The notes beneath the pieces were generated by a model that saw nothing but the letters and a program-made list of their open reading frames with translations, searched no databases and was not told the DNA's origin. From contig CAMVBS010000004.1 of assembly GCA_947165785.1 (NCBI GenBank), forward strand, positions 1 to 64,000: a DNA stretch of 64,000 nt, read 5' to 3'. Numbering within the stretch: position 1 is the stretch's first letter; each line of letters opens with the position of its first letter. Below are positions 10,300 to 19,644 of the stretch, in pieces. The DNA is from an uncultured Clostridia bacterium. GTDB taxonomy: Bacteria; Bacillota; Clostridia; Saccharofermentanales; Saccharofermentanaceae. Both the position numbers and the translations under genes were made by a program.

Positions 10300-11625
10300 A
10301 TGGCAAAAAAGGAGTTCAAGACGTTCATTTGGGACGAGAAGAACGAGTGTATGAGCGATGACGAGCGCGAAGCACTGGTAAGCGAGAGGATCAGATCCTG
10401 CGTAAAGAGACTTTATGAGAAGGTCCCTTACTACAAGAAAAAGCTTGATGATGCCGGTATCGAGCCGGGCGACATCAAGGGTACGGAGGATCTTTGGAAG
10501 CTTCCGTTTACGGATAAGTTCGACTTCAGGGATAATTACCCGTTCGGAACACTGGCTGTTCCGAGAGAGGACGTCGTACGTTTTCACGCATCTTCCGGAA
10601 CTACGGGAAGGATGAAGGTCGTAGGCTATACACAAAACGATATCGATCTGTGGTCTGATATGCTCTGCAGAGCCTTCGCCATGGCAGGCATGCAAAAGGG
10701 CGACCTTGCTCATATCTCTTACGGCTACGGACTTTTCACGGGCGGTCTTGGACCTCACTATGCATGTAAGCCGTTCGGTGCTACCGCTATTCCTGTATCT
10801 ACGGGTCAAACAGACCGTCAGATCATGATCCTTACAGAATGGAAGCCTGACGTAATCTTCTGTACTCCTACGTACATGCTCAACCTCCTCGATAAGATGG
10901 AGGAGAAGGGCATCGATAAGAGCCAGCTTAACTTAAGGACGGGTATCTTCGGAGCTGAGGCATGGACGCTCGACATGAAGCGTGAGATCGAGGAGAGAGC
11001 AGGCATCAGGGCATTTGATATCTACGGACTTTCCGAGGTGTGCGGTCCGGGAGTAGGCTGTTCATGTGAGAAGGGCGATCTTATCCACATCCAGGCAGAT
11101 CACTTCTGGCCTGAGGTCGTTGATCCGAAGACAGGTAAGCCATTGCCTGACGGCGAGATCGGTGAGCTCGTATTCTCTTCCATCACTAAGGAAGCAGTAC
11201 CGCTCATGCGATATAACACTCATGACCTTACACGTATATATCACGGTAAGTGCGCATGCGGAAGAACAACTCCGAGGATCGAGAAGATCACGGGAAGAGC
11301 AGACGATATGCTCGTTATCCGTGGAGTAAATCTCTTCCCGAGCCAGATCGAGGAGGCTATCGGTAAGCATACTGATGCCGTATCCCTTAACTATCAGATC
11401 TTCGTAGACAGGGTCAAGAACCAGGATACGATCTATGTTAAGCTCGAACTTAAGCCGAACCTCTTCTCTGATACGGTAGGTGATCTTGCTAAGCTCAACA
11501 AGGCCATCGAGGCTGATATCACATCCATTACGGGTCTTCATATCAGAGTTCAGCTCGTTGAACCTAACACGCTTCCTAAGTCAGAAGGAAAGATGAAGAG
11601 AGTTATAGACTCGAGGTTCAAATAA
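10300..11625 (+). CDS. paaK: Phenylacetate-CoA ligase
   Basis: ANL motif HASSGTTGRMKVVGYT, ILTEWKPDVIFCTPTYMLNL, DIYGLSEVCGPGV, ITGRADDMLVIRGVNLFPSQIE; ATG 10300 preceded by AGGAGA. Confidence 0.92.
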   Translation: MAKKEFKTFIWDEKNECMSDDEREALVSERIRSCVKRLYEKVPYYKKKLDDAGIEPGDIKGTEDLWKLPFTDKFDFRDNYPFGTLAVPREDVVRFHASSGTTGRMKVVGYTQNDIDLWSDMLCRAFAMAGMQKGDLAHISYGYGLFTGGLGPHYACKPFGATAIPVSTGQTDRQIMILTEWKPDVIFCTPTYMLNLLDKMEEKGIDKSQLNLRTGIFGAEAWTLDMKREIEERAGIRAFDIYGLSEVCGPGVGCSCEKGDLIHIQADHFWPEVVDPKTGKPLPDGEIGELVFSSITKEAVPLMRYNTHDLTRIYHGKCACGRTTPRIEKITGRADDMLVIRGVNLFPSQIEEAIGKHTDAVSLNYQIFVDRVKNQDTIYVKLELKPNLFSDTVGDLAKLNKAIEADITSITGLHIRVQLVEPNTLPKSEGKMKRVIDSRFK

Positions 11626-11669
11626 GTAGTATACTTCTCCAAGGGTAAAATGACTTTTGGGGGTCTACT

Positions 11670-13709
11670 ATGACAAACAACATAAAGAGAAATGTATCCG
11701 TGGTGCTTATCACGGTAATGACGGTTATTATGGTCGCTTTCGGAAACTGCCTTGCAGATCCGGAAGCGACTGTTGATTCTACAAATCCCTGGGAATCGGG
11801 CGGACAGATAACGCTTACGCTGAGCGGATGCGACGGTTATAACAAGATAACGGTCGTAGCCGACTTCGGAGGCACGGTCTCTGACGCATCGGGCTGGGGA
11901 TTTGATACTTATAAAGTGGACGGCAGCAAGGTTACAGCTGAAGTTACAAGAGGCGGCCAGAATGACTGGGCCTTTAACGGCAGTGTCGGTATCCAGGTCA
12001 ACGGCTCCAATATCAAGGATATAAAGCTCGTATCGATCACGGGTGACGGTGTAAGCGGCACTGTCTCCAACGCTCCTTCAAATAAGCCGACGACCGCTCC
12101 TTCCAATGGTACACAGACAACTACTGCTCCGGTAGAGACAGGATCTTCCGATAACAAGGAAGGCAAGAAGGGTGACGACTGGCTTACGACAGACGGCAGT
12201 AAGATCGTCGACAAGAACGGCACAGAAGTGTGGCTTACGGGAGTCAACTGGTTCGGTTATAACACCGGGACCAACATTTTCGACGGGTGCTGGTCATGTA
12301 ATATGGATCAGTCCCTTAAGGCTATCGCAGACCACGGATTTAACCTGCTGAGGATCCCGATCTCCGCTCAGCTCCTTCTTGACTGGAAGGGCGGCAACTA
12401 CCCTCAGGCTAATTTCAATCAGGCCAACAACTCCGAACTCGTCGGAATGAACAGCCTCGAGATCTTTGATTATGCGCTCCAAAGATGCGAGGCATACGGT
12501 ATCAAGGTCATGCTCGATATCCACAGTGCGGAGACAGATGCATCGGGTCATAATGCGCCGCTGTGGTACACGGACAAGATCTCCGCTGATCAGTACCTCG
12601 AGGCACTCGACTGGGTATCCGCGAGATATAAGGATAACGACACCATCGTTGCATATGATCTTAAGAACGAGCCTCACGGCGCGGGAAATGAACAGAACAG
12701 AGCGATCTGGAATGACTCCAAGGATCCTAACAACTGGCGTTATGTTGCTTCGCTTGCAGGTAATACGATACTTGATAACAACCCTAATGCTCTAATCGTG
12801 ATCGAGGGAAATCAGATCTTCCCGAAAGATCCGGGAAGCAACAACTTTACGTCGATGAACGAGGATGATTACTACAATGCATGGTGGGGCGGAAACCTCA
12901 TGGGCGTTAAGTACTATCCGGTCGACCTCGGAAGCAAGGAGAGAAATAAGCAGATCGTCTATTCTCCTCACGATTACGGCCCTGCAGTATATCAGCAGCC
13001 GTGGTTCGGTTCGGGATTCTCCTATCAGTCCCTCATGGATGATTACTGGTACGATTACTGGTATTACATCAAGGATCAAAATATCGCTCCTATCCTTATC
13101 GGTGAGTGGGGAGGCTTCATGTCGGGCGATAACCTTACATGGATGACGTATTTAAGACAGCTCATCGGCGAGAAGAAACTCCACTATACGTTCTGGTGCT
13201 TCAATGCGAACTCCGGTGATACAGGCGGACTTGTTCTTGATGACTTTACGACATGGGATGAGGAGAAGTACTCATTCGTTAATGAAGTCATCTGGAAAGA
13301 TGATGACGGCAAGTTCGTCGGTCTTGATCATGAGATCCCTCTCGGATCTTCGGGTATCTCGTTAAGTGATTACAGCGGCATCCTCGTTACGGTGGATGAC
13401 GATAAGGAACCTGAAGAGACAACTGAGACTTCAGAGACTGAAGAAACCGAGCAGACTTCCTTGACGGATACTGCTGTATCGGAAACGGCAGCTGAGACGT
13501 CGGAAGAGGAGCTCATCAAAGAGCCTTCAGTCGAGAAGAAGAACAACATGCCTATGTCAACTCTTAGTAAGGCAATAAAGATAATTGCCGCAATACTCAT
13601 AGGTATCGCGGCAATCGCCGTTGCTTTTATTGTGCTACGTGTTGTTTACCTCAGGCGCAAGGGAATGAACTTTAAAGAGATACTCGTAAATCTCTTTAAG
13701 CTATTCTGA
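11670..13709 (+). CDS. GH5-family glucanase, C-terminally membrane-anchored, with N-terminal CBM-like domain
   Basis: Signal peptide; N-terminal beta-rich domain; GVNWFGYNTG, HGFNLLRIPIS, VAYDLKNEPHG, APILIGEWGGF; Thr/Glu linker; C-terminal TM (IKIIAAILIGIAAIAVAFIVLRVVYLRRKG). Confidence 0.9.
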   Translation: MTNNIKRNVSVVLITVMTVIMVAFGNCLADPEATVDSTNPWESGGQITLTLSGCDGYNKITVVADFGGTVSDASGWGFDTYKVDGSKVTAEVTRGGQNDWAFNGSVGIQVNGSNIKDIKLVSITGDGVSGTVSNAPSNKPTTAPSNGTQTTTAPVETGSSDNKEGKKGDDWLTTDGSKIVDKNGTEVWLTGVNWFGYNTGTNIFDGCWSCNMDQSLKAIADHGFNLLRIPISAQLLLDWKGGNYPQANFNQANNSELVGMNSLEIFDYALQRCEAYGIKVMLDIHSAETDASGHNAPLWYTDKISADQYLEALDWVSARYKDNDTIVAYDLKNEPHGAGNEQNRAIWNDSKDPNNWRYVASLAGNTILDNNPNALIVIEGNQIFPKDPGSNNFTSMNEDDYYNAWWGGNLMGVKYYPVDLGSKERNKQIVYSPHDYGPAVYQQPWFGSGFSYQSLMDDYWYDYWYYIKDQNIAPILIGEWGGFMSGDNLTWMTYLRQLIGEKKLHYTFWCFNANSGDTGGLVLDDFTTWDEEKYSFVNEVIWKDDDGKFVGLDHEIPLGSSGISLSDYSGILVTVDDDKEPEETTETSETEETEQTSLTDTAVSETAAETSEEELIKEPSVEKKNNMPMSTLSKAIKIIAAILIGIAAIAVAFIVLRVVYLRRKGMNFKEILVNLFKLF

Positions 13710-13742
13710 TGCGTCAGGTGATCAGATGATTAAACAAAACAA

Positions 13743-15803
13743 TTACTCGAAGCTGATATCCGTAATAGTGAATGTCTGCTTCTTGTCATTCTTATCTTTC
13801 TTCGTTGCGTCGAAGTAAAGATAAATACCGTTCTTATTCTCCTCTGTGAGAGTGATGGTAACGGTCTGCTCTTCAGTTGAAGAGAACTTACCTTCGTTGT
13901 CCCAGTGATTACGATAGAAGATCGGGTTGTTCTCGTCCTGGTTCGTAATACCAAGGTTCATACCTTCTCTTGAAGGGATAACTGTCAGGGTAACTGTGGA
14001 ATACTTATCGAGATCGACACCGCCGAAATCGATGATAACGGTCTTCCAGTTCTCCTTCTTCTTGGAGCTCTTCTTATATGAGATCTTGCAGATATCATCT
14101 GTCTCGTCGATCTCGTAGAAAGAAGAATTTGTGTGGATATCGTAAGAAGGTTCGTCGCCTTCTTCGATTACATTGTTGTCGTCGTTGCTTATGACTTCTT
14201 CTGTGTCTGCATCGTTCGGATCTTCGTTGGTTGGCTCGTCTTCGGTTTCAACAGGGTCAACGTCAGAAGGTTCAGGTGTGATAACGGGAGCTTCAGTAAC
14301 GACAGGCACTTCTGTTACGGCCGGAGCTTCTGTTGGCGCAGGAGCTTCGGTTACGACAGGTGTCGGTGCCTCGGTGACCTCAGGAACTTCAGTAACTTCT
14401 GCTGCATCGGAAACAGCATTGCAGCCGAACTTGCTCAAGTCTGTCTTAGAGGAGGCAGTGATCGTCAATGTATGCTTCTCGCCTTCGTTACCGTTTACCT
14501 TGCACTTCAATTCCGTATCGACAACATCCTTTGTGCTGTGGCCTGAAGGCTTGGTATTCTTGTTGATGAGATTATTCTTGAAAACGTTATTTGATGCACC
14601 GGCTTCGTTGGCATAGATCTTGCCGCTTGCATGGTAGAAGATATTGTCGTAGATCTTATTTGTGTCTGAGTCTGCGAGCTGGATGTTGAAGCAAGGTTTC
14701 TCTTGATTAACAACAGTGTTGTTGTGGATATCGAGCTTATTTGCATAGCCGTTGATATCGTCGTCATCAACACTTCCGCCGATGCTGATGCCTGCAAGAT
14801 TATCGTTGTTGATCAAAGTATTGTTATATACTCTGATGTCATCAGTTGAACCGTACTTTACGCCCTTTATGTCGAAAAGATGCTCGCTGGCAAGCTCGAT
14901 ACCGATGTCACAGTTATATACGTAATTATCGTAGATGCTGATATCGTATCCACCGTCAACATAGATGCCGCCTGCGCATGCGCTGTCGTATGTCTTGTTT
15001 TCCTTGGATGAGATATTCTCTACCGTATTTCCGTATATTGTTCCGTTATGGGCTCTGTCTACATCGATAAGCTTCTTGCTCGGCTTATCCTCGTCAACGT
15101 TCTCATAACCGATGACATCGATTCCGATGTTGTCACAGCCATAGATGTGGTTGTTGCTTATAGTGAAGTTCTCGACACATCCGTTGATGGCAAGTGCTTC
15201 GCTGTTGCCGAGGACAAGATTGTGAAGGCTGCAACCGTCGATGGTAACGTTTTTGATACCTTTCGGAATCTCCTGATCGTCATGGTATGTGTTAACAAGG
15301 ATACCCTGTGCGTTTACTTCCCCGCCTTTGTACTTACAACCCATACTGTAGATCTCACAATTGGAGATAACGATGTCATGAACACCGTCAACGACTTCGA
15401 TACCGTATGCCGCATGACTTGCGGATTTGGTATAAAGACCTGTGATCTTCATGTTCTCAACGGTTACGTTAGAAGCTTCGACACTGATCATGGTCCATCC
15501 GCTTACGCTTGAACCGTCAAGTATCGCAGATCCCTTGGAATCGCTGATGCCCTTGATCGTAACATGGTCTTGGGTGATCGTGACGTTCTCCGAATACGTG
15601 TTCGGCTTAACGTTGATGACAACATCGCCGCCGGCCTTTTTCACGGTGTTTGAATTAAGTGCTGCCGTGATGGTCTTGTACTTTTCATTCGGACCGACAG
15701 TAACTACAGTTTCTGAGTCAGCAAGAACCGCTGCAGGGAAGCTGACGCCTGCTGCAATGATGAGTGCAGCAAAACTCGCAAAAATCTTTTGTAGCTTTTT
15801 CAT
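13743..15803 (-). CDS. Secreted right-handed beta-helix (pectate-lyase-like) protein with C-terminal beta-sandwich domain
   Basis: Signal peptide; GPNEKYKTITAALNS...GGDVVINVKPNTYSENVTI; successive PbH1-like repeats; VTEAP linker; C-terminal CBM-like region. Confidence 0.75.
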   Translation of the reverse strand: MKKLQKIFASFAALIIAAGVSFPAAVLADSETVVTVGPNEKYKTITAALNSNTVKKAGGDVVINVKPNTYSENVTITQDHVTIKGISDSKGSAILDGSSVSGWTMISVEASNVTVENMKITGLYTKSASHAAYGIEVVDGVHDIVISNCEIYSMGCKYKGGEVNAQGILVNTYHDDQEIPKGIKNVTIDGCSLHNLVLGNSEALAINGCVENFTISNNHIYGCDNIGIDVIGYENVDEDKPSKKLIDVDRAHNGTIYGNTVENISSKENKTYDSACAGGIYVDGGYDISIYDNYVYNCDIGIELASEHLFDIKGVKYGSTDDIRVYNNTLINNDNLAGISIGGSVDDDDINGYANKLDIHNNTVVNQEKPCFNIQLADSDTNKIYDNIFYHASGKIYANEAGASNNVFKNNLINKNTKPSGHSTKDVVDTELKCKVNGNEGEKHTLTITASSKTDLSKFGCNAVSDAAEVTEVPEVTEAPTPVVTEAPAPTEAPAVTEVPVVTEAPVITPEPSDVDPVETEDEPTNEDPNDADTEEVISNDDNNVIEEGDEPSYDIHTNSSFYEIDETDDICKISYKKSSKKKENWKTVIIDFGGVDLDKYSTVTLTVIPSREGMNLGITNQDENNPIFYRNHWDNEGKFSSTEEQTVTITLTEENKNGIYLYFDATKKDKNDKKQTFTITDISFE

Positions 15804-15913
15804 TTCTTTTCCTCCATTAAGAATGTTTTAGCAACGGACGGGCATAAGACTACTTTAAGTAGTATCAAAAGTCAAATAAAGTCAAAGAATAAAAAGCAAG
15901 CTCAAAAATACAA

Positions 15914-15947
15914 AAGCATCATCACTCAAATTTGAGAAATGATGCTT
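15914..15947 (-). terminator. Imperfect inverted repeat, candidate terminator for the S37-like gene
   Basis: AAGCATCATCACTCAAA|TTTGAGAAATGATGCTT (two mismatches in 17 bp), followed on the minus strand by TTGTATTTTTG. Confidence 0.45.
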
Positions 15948-16082
15948 ATTTAAATTATCTACAAACTATTTAATACCAGGCGTTTAAGGGTTATTAACCG
16001 TTAACTTTTACGGTATGATGATAACCTATGTCAGTGGTTAAATCAAGTGGCTTTTTCGAGAGGAAAAAAGAGTTCTTATCGA

Positions 16083-17663
16083 TCAGTCTATGGCTGCTTC
16101 AGAAGTTATGGAGTCTACCATCTTATATACTTTATCTGCATCCTCATTGGGCATGACCTTGTAGATGATCGTGTGAGCTGCAAACTGATCGACATATGTG
16201 ATGAAGTTATCCCTGTCAGGAACATCCGGCAGCCTTGGCTGATACCAGACATCAGATCCTCCGTAGAGCATTATCACATTGCAGTCGGTATTCTTCATCC
16301 AGTCCATGAGCATGTTGCGTGATGAAGGATCATATTCGAGTGAATCGTAGACTTCGGGATAAAGGGTCATCTTATAAAGGATCATGTCTTCCATGTTCTT
16401 CGTAACGACAAGCTCAGCTCCGCTGCCGTCTTCTTCGAGGGCCTCGCGAAGATAGGAGAAGTCATAGTCGTGTTCGCCGATCTCCTTAAAAGCCTGAATG
16501 TAATACGGGGCGAATTCGGAATTGACTGCCCAGGTGTCAGGCTCGTTGGCTTCGATAAGCATGTCGAGCATGTTATCAAGATAACTGTCCTGATCTTTGG
16601 AGTTCAGAAGACTTCTTATGGATGAGAAATCCTGTTCGTACTGCCAGGTCTGAGTCGCAAATTCAAGGACTGCCATATCATAGAGGACCTCAGGCGTCGT
16701 GAAGTCATTAAACACGGCACCTTGAGTTATGCCATAGTCATAATATCTCTGCTGAAGATCTTCGCGGTGTTTGATCGCCTCGACCTGGAATTCGAGAACG
16801 AGTCCTCTGTATTCCGATGCCTTGTCGGGACCGTATCTGTCATCACCGATGGTAGTATAGATGTTCTTCATGAAGCCTTCTGCCTGAGGACCGTCACAAT
16901 ATGGTGCAACGATCGGAACATAGATGTCGGCATCGTCAGGGAAATAGGCACCCTGGAGCATCGTTGTCATGCCGCCCTTGCTGCCGCCTGTCATTACCCA
17001 GCCGTCAGGTTCGAGGATCCTGTCGAACTGCTCGTAGATATGATGGAAATCGCAGGCTGCGTTATAGGTAGTGAGATATTCCCAGTAATCGGCTTTTGAA
17101 ACATCCAGTCCGTCAGGTATTGATTCACCGAAGAAGCGGTACTCCGCATTTATGAAATTGCATTCCATCTGTTCGGCAAAAACGCCCAACATCGGACCGT
17201 AAGTCAAGTAGAGATCATCAGGCAGGAAATAGCCGCCCGTGTAAAATTCGCTTATATCGGAACCTGTATAGAAGAACTCCACTCTCTGATCGAAAGTCCC
17301 GCAGGAAGGGTCATTCCAATCAAGCGGCTGCTCGAATATGACCATGAAGTTCGTGCCATCTACGCCGCTGTAATTATCGATCTTTGTTACTTCAACGACA
17401 CCGTCGAGAGATCTGATCTGATCCTCGATCGAAAGCGTCCTGTCGATCGGCTCGGGTTCGGCCTTGATCTCGACAGGTTCATCGGTAACGACCGAAGGGA
17501 TCGTATCGTCTGTCTCGGTCGCCTCAGGAGTCTCTGTAACTTCAGTCGTCTTGGAAGGTTTGCTCCTTACCGACTTTTCCTTAACCTGTACTTCGTTTGC
17601 TGAGCATGCCGATAATAGGAGCACAGCCGACAAAAGCAGTGCGTAGATCCTAGTGTTTTTCAT
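16083..17663 (-). CDS. Lipoprotein, serine peptidase S37/S28-like (PS-10 type)
   Basis: Lipobox LLLSACSAN; LDWNDPSCGTFDQRVEFFYTG; AEYRFFGESIPDG; WVMTGGSKGGMT nucleophile elbow. Confidence 0.65.
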   Translation of the reverse strand: MKNTRIYALLLSAVLLLSACSANEVQVKEKSVRSKPSKTTEVTETPEATETDDTIPSVVTDEPVEIKAEPEPIDRTLSIEDQIRSLDGVVEVTKIDNYSGVDGTNFMVIFEQPLDWNDPSCGTFDQRVEFFYTGSDISEFYTGGYFLPDDLYLTYGPMLGVFAEQMECNFINAEYRFFGESIPDGLDVSKADYWEYLTTYNAACDFHHIYEQFDRILEPDGWVMTGGSKGGMTTMLQGAYFPDDADIYVPIVAPYCDGPQAEGFMKNIYTTIGDDRYGPDKASEYRGLVLEFQVEAIKHREDLQQRYYDYGITQGAVFNDFTTPEVLYDMAVLEFATQTWQYEQDFSSIRSLLNSKDQDSYLDNMLDMLIEANEPDTWAVNSEFAPYYIQAFKEIGEHDYDFSYLREALEEDGSGAELVVTKNMEDMILYKMTLYPEVYDSLEYDPSSRNMLMDWMKNTDCNVIMLYGGSDVWYQPRLPDVPDRDNFITYVDQFAAHTIIYKVMPNEDADKVYKMVDSITSEAAID

Positions 17664-17699
17664 AAAATATCCCTTATCTCGAAAAAGTTATTCCGTTCC

Positions 17700-18194
17700 T
17701 TATTTTGTCAGCTCGATGAAGAATCGGATCTGACCGTAAACAGGTACCAGATAAAGAAAGATCCTCTTACGTGGAAGACCAAGGTCATTAAGTCTTCTTG
17801 CCGTCATGCTGATAAGAGGGAGTAAAGCGATAAGCGACAGTGCGCCGACAACGTAATTGACTCCAGGAATGTAATCAGCCACAGCCGTTCCCACGCAGAT
17901 GATCACAAAGAAGAGAAAACCGAACCAGTACTCTCTCTTGCCTGTCTTGTCGGAAAAATTAACGATGTTGACTATAAAGTTCTTGATGGCTCTTCCGAAT
18001 GAGACTTTGGAATCGTCAGGACTTGTCCTGTTCTCGTTATAAGCGCTGCCTGAAGCCTCTGCGGTTGCAGGGATCTGTGAAAGGACAGGCGCAGGCTCCG
18101 GTGACTTATAGGCGGTAGATGTTCCCGTTCCGCATGAAGGACAGAACTTAACGTCATCTCCCATCGTCTCTCCGCATTTTGAACATGTGATCAT
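17700..18194 (-). CDS. Zinc-ribbon plus DUF805-like membrane protein
   Basis: MITCSKCGETMGDDVKFCPSCG; GKREYWFGFLFF; TARRLNDLGLPRKRI. Confidence 0.75.
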   Translation of the reverse strand: MITCSKCGETMGDDVKFCPSCGTGTSTAYKSPEPAPVLSQIPATAEASGSAYNENRTSPDDSKVSFGRAIKNFIVNIVNFSDKTGKREYWFGFLFFVIICVGTAVADYIPGVNYVVGALSLIALLPLISMTARRLNDLGLPRKRIFLYLVPVYGQIRFFIELTK

Positions 18195-18314
18195 GTAAGG
18201 ACCTCCTTGTAACTATCCTTGGATAAGAGCATTTTACTATATTTTAAAATTAATATTTAACTTTTTCGAAAAAATGTATAATACGAAGTGAAGGCAAAAA
18301 ACAGAGGTGTGACT

Positions 18315-19535
18315 ATGAGGGGCAGAAGAGTATTTTCGGCAATGGTCATAGTGTTGACGATTGTCTTATGTATGTTCAGCGGGGTCCATGCTGACGGAAG
18401 ATCAGTAATCGACCAGGGTTCAGGTTTCAAAGACGGTATGTATACGTTCAAGTTCTCTTTGAGCGGTTGTGCCGAGTGCACGAGCGTTACGGTAACCGTG
18501 TCTTTGGACGCAGTAGCCTTAAATCCTTCGCAGGGTCCGAAGGGTTCCGTAATGTATCATGATTACAGTGGGAAGAATTGCGATTCCGTTTATTCTTCCG
18601 ACGGTCAGAACCTGACCGTTAAGATCACGTCCGCCAAGAATCCGAGCACGATGAAAGGTGATGCCATCGTCGAGATAAAGGCCGGAGGTAACCATGAAGA
18701 GGGATTTTCCATCTCGCTTACATCCAGCAGCCCTGAGGCAACACCTACGCCTACACCGCTTCCGACCCCTACTTCTACTCCGACGCCGATTCCTACGCCG
18801 ACACCTACTCCGGCACCTACAGCTACGCCGACTCCGACCCCTACTCCTACTCCTGCAGCGACCTCTGCACCGACATCGACACCTGTTCCGACTCCTGTTC
18901 CGGAAGTGATAACCGATACGACAGAGACAACGGAAGTAACGGAGGAGACAGAGCCTTCCGAGACGACCGGGGAGACGACGGCGACACCTACTCCAACGCC
19001 TACGCCTACACCGACTGAGGAAGTAACTCCTACTCCTACGAAGAAACCATCTCCGACGCCGACGACCAAACCGCTGGATGACGGTGAGCGCGACAGGAGC
19101 AACGATGATCCTGAGGAAGAAGTTCAGGAGGGCGAGATACCTACCAAGCCGCCGACGAAGCTCGGTTCCATAATAAAGCGTGACAGCAATGACAAGGTAA
19201 GCATCGGATCAGTGATCTGGGGCATAACGAAGTTCGTTCTTATCCTTGCAGTGGTACTTATCGTTGTAAGACTCATAGTCCTTAAAGTAAATGGAACATA
19301 TAACGAAGACCTGTTGAAGGAATTCATCCCGCGTAAGAAAAAGCCTGAAGATACGACTCCGCCGAATGCCGTTAACGGGTATCTCCAGAAGTCCAATACC
19401 GCATCCGTTCGACCGATGTATTCGAATGCTCCGTCATCCGATACGCCGCGTAACAGAGGCGTAAATCACAAGGGCAATTCCGTCGAGAGATCAAATATGG
19501 CTGATGCCAAGGATGAAGGTCCGCGCGATCAATAA
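18315..19535 (+). CDS. Membrane-anchored surface protein, CBM-like domain + TP-rich stalk + TM + conserved tail (paralogue 1)
   Basis: Signal peptide; beta-rich ectodomain; (TP)n linker; [33 protein letters not shown]; tail [35 protein letters not shown]. Confidence 0.75.
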   Translation: MRGRRVFSAMVIVLTIVLCMFSGVHADGRSVIDQGSGFKDGMYTFKFSLSGCAECTSVTVTVSLDAVALNPSQGPKGSVMYHDYSGKNCDSVYSSDGQNLTVKITSAKNPSTMKGDAIVEIKAGGNHEEGFSISLTSSSPEATPTPTPLPTPTSTPTPIPTPTPTPAPTATPTPTPTPTPAATSAPTSTPVPTPVPEVITDTTETTEVTEETEPSETTGETTATPTPTPTPTPTEEVTPTPTKKPSPTPTTKPLDDGERDRSNDDPEEEVQEGEIPTKPPTKLGSIIKRDSNDKVSIGSVIWGITKFVLILAVVLIVVRLIVLKVNGTYNEDLLKEFIPRKKKPEDTTPPNAVNGYLQKSNTASVRPMYSNAPSSDTPRNRGVNHKGNSVERSNMADAKDEGPRDQ

Positions 19536-19644
19536 CCAATAAAATGCACAAAAGAAAGTAATAAAAACGTTTTCTATCTGATACCTATGAAACGCCCTGA
19601 GATGCTATAATCCTTTGCAGTTATGTGTTTTGGGAGGAGAAAAC

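Noticed and set aside
14173-14616. Plus-strand Ser/Gly/Val-rich ORF
   Set aside because: Antisense of the VTEAP linker region of the beta-helix protein.
18605-19102. Minus-strand ORF rich in GVGVGV
   Set aside because: Antisense of the plus-strand TPTPTP stalk; composition artefact with no independent start signal.
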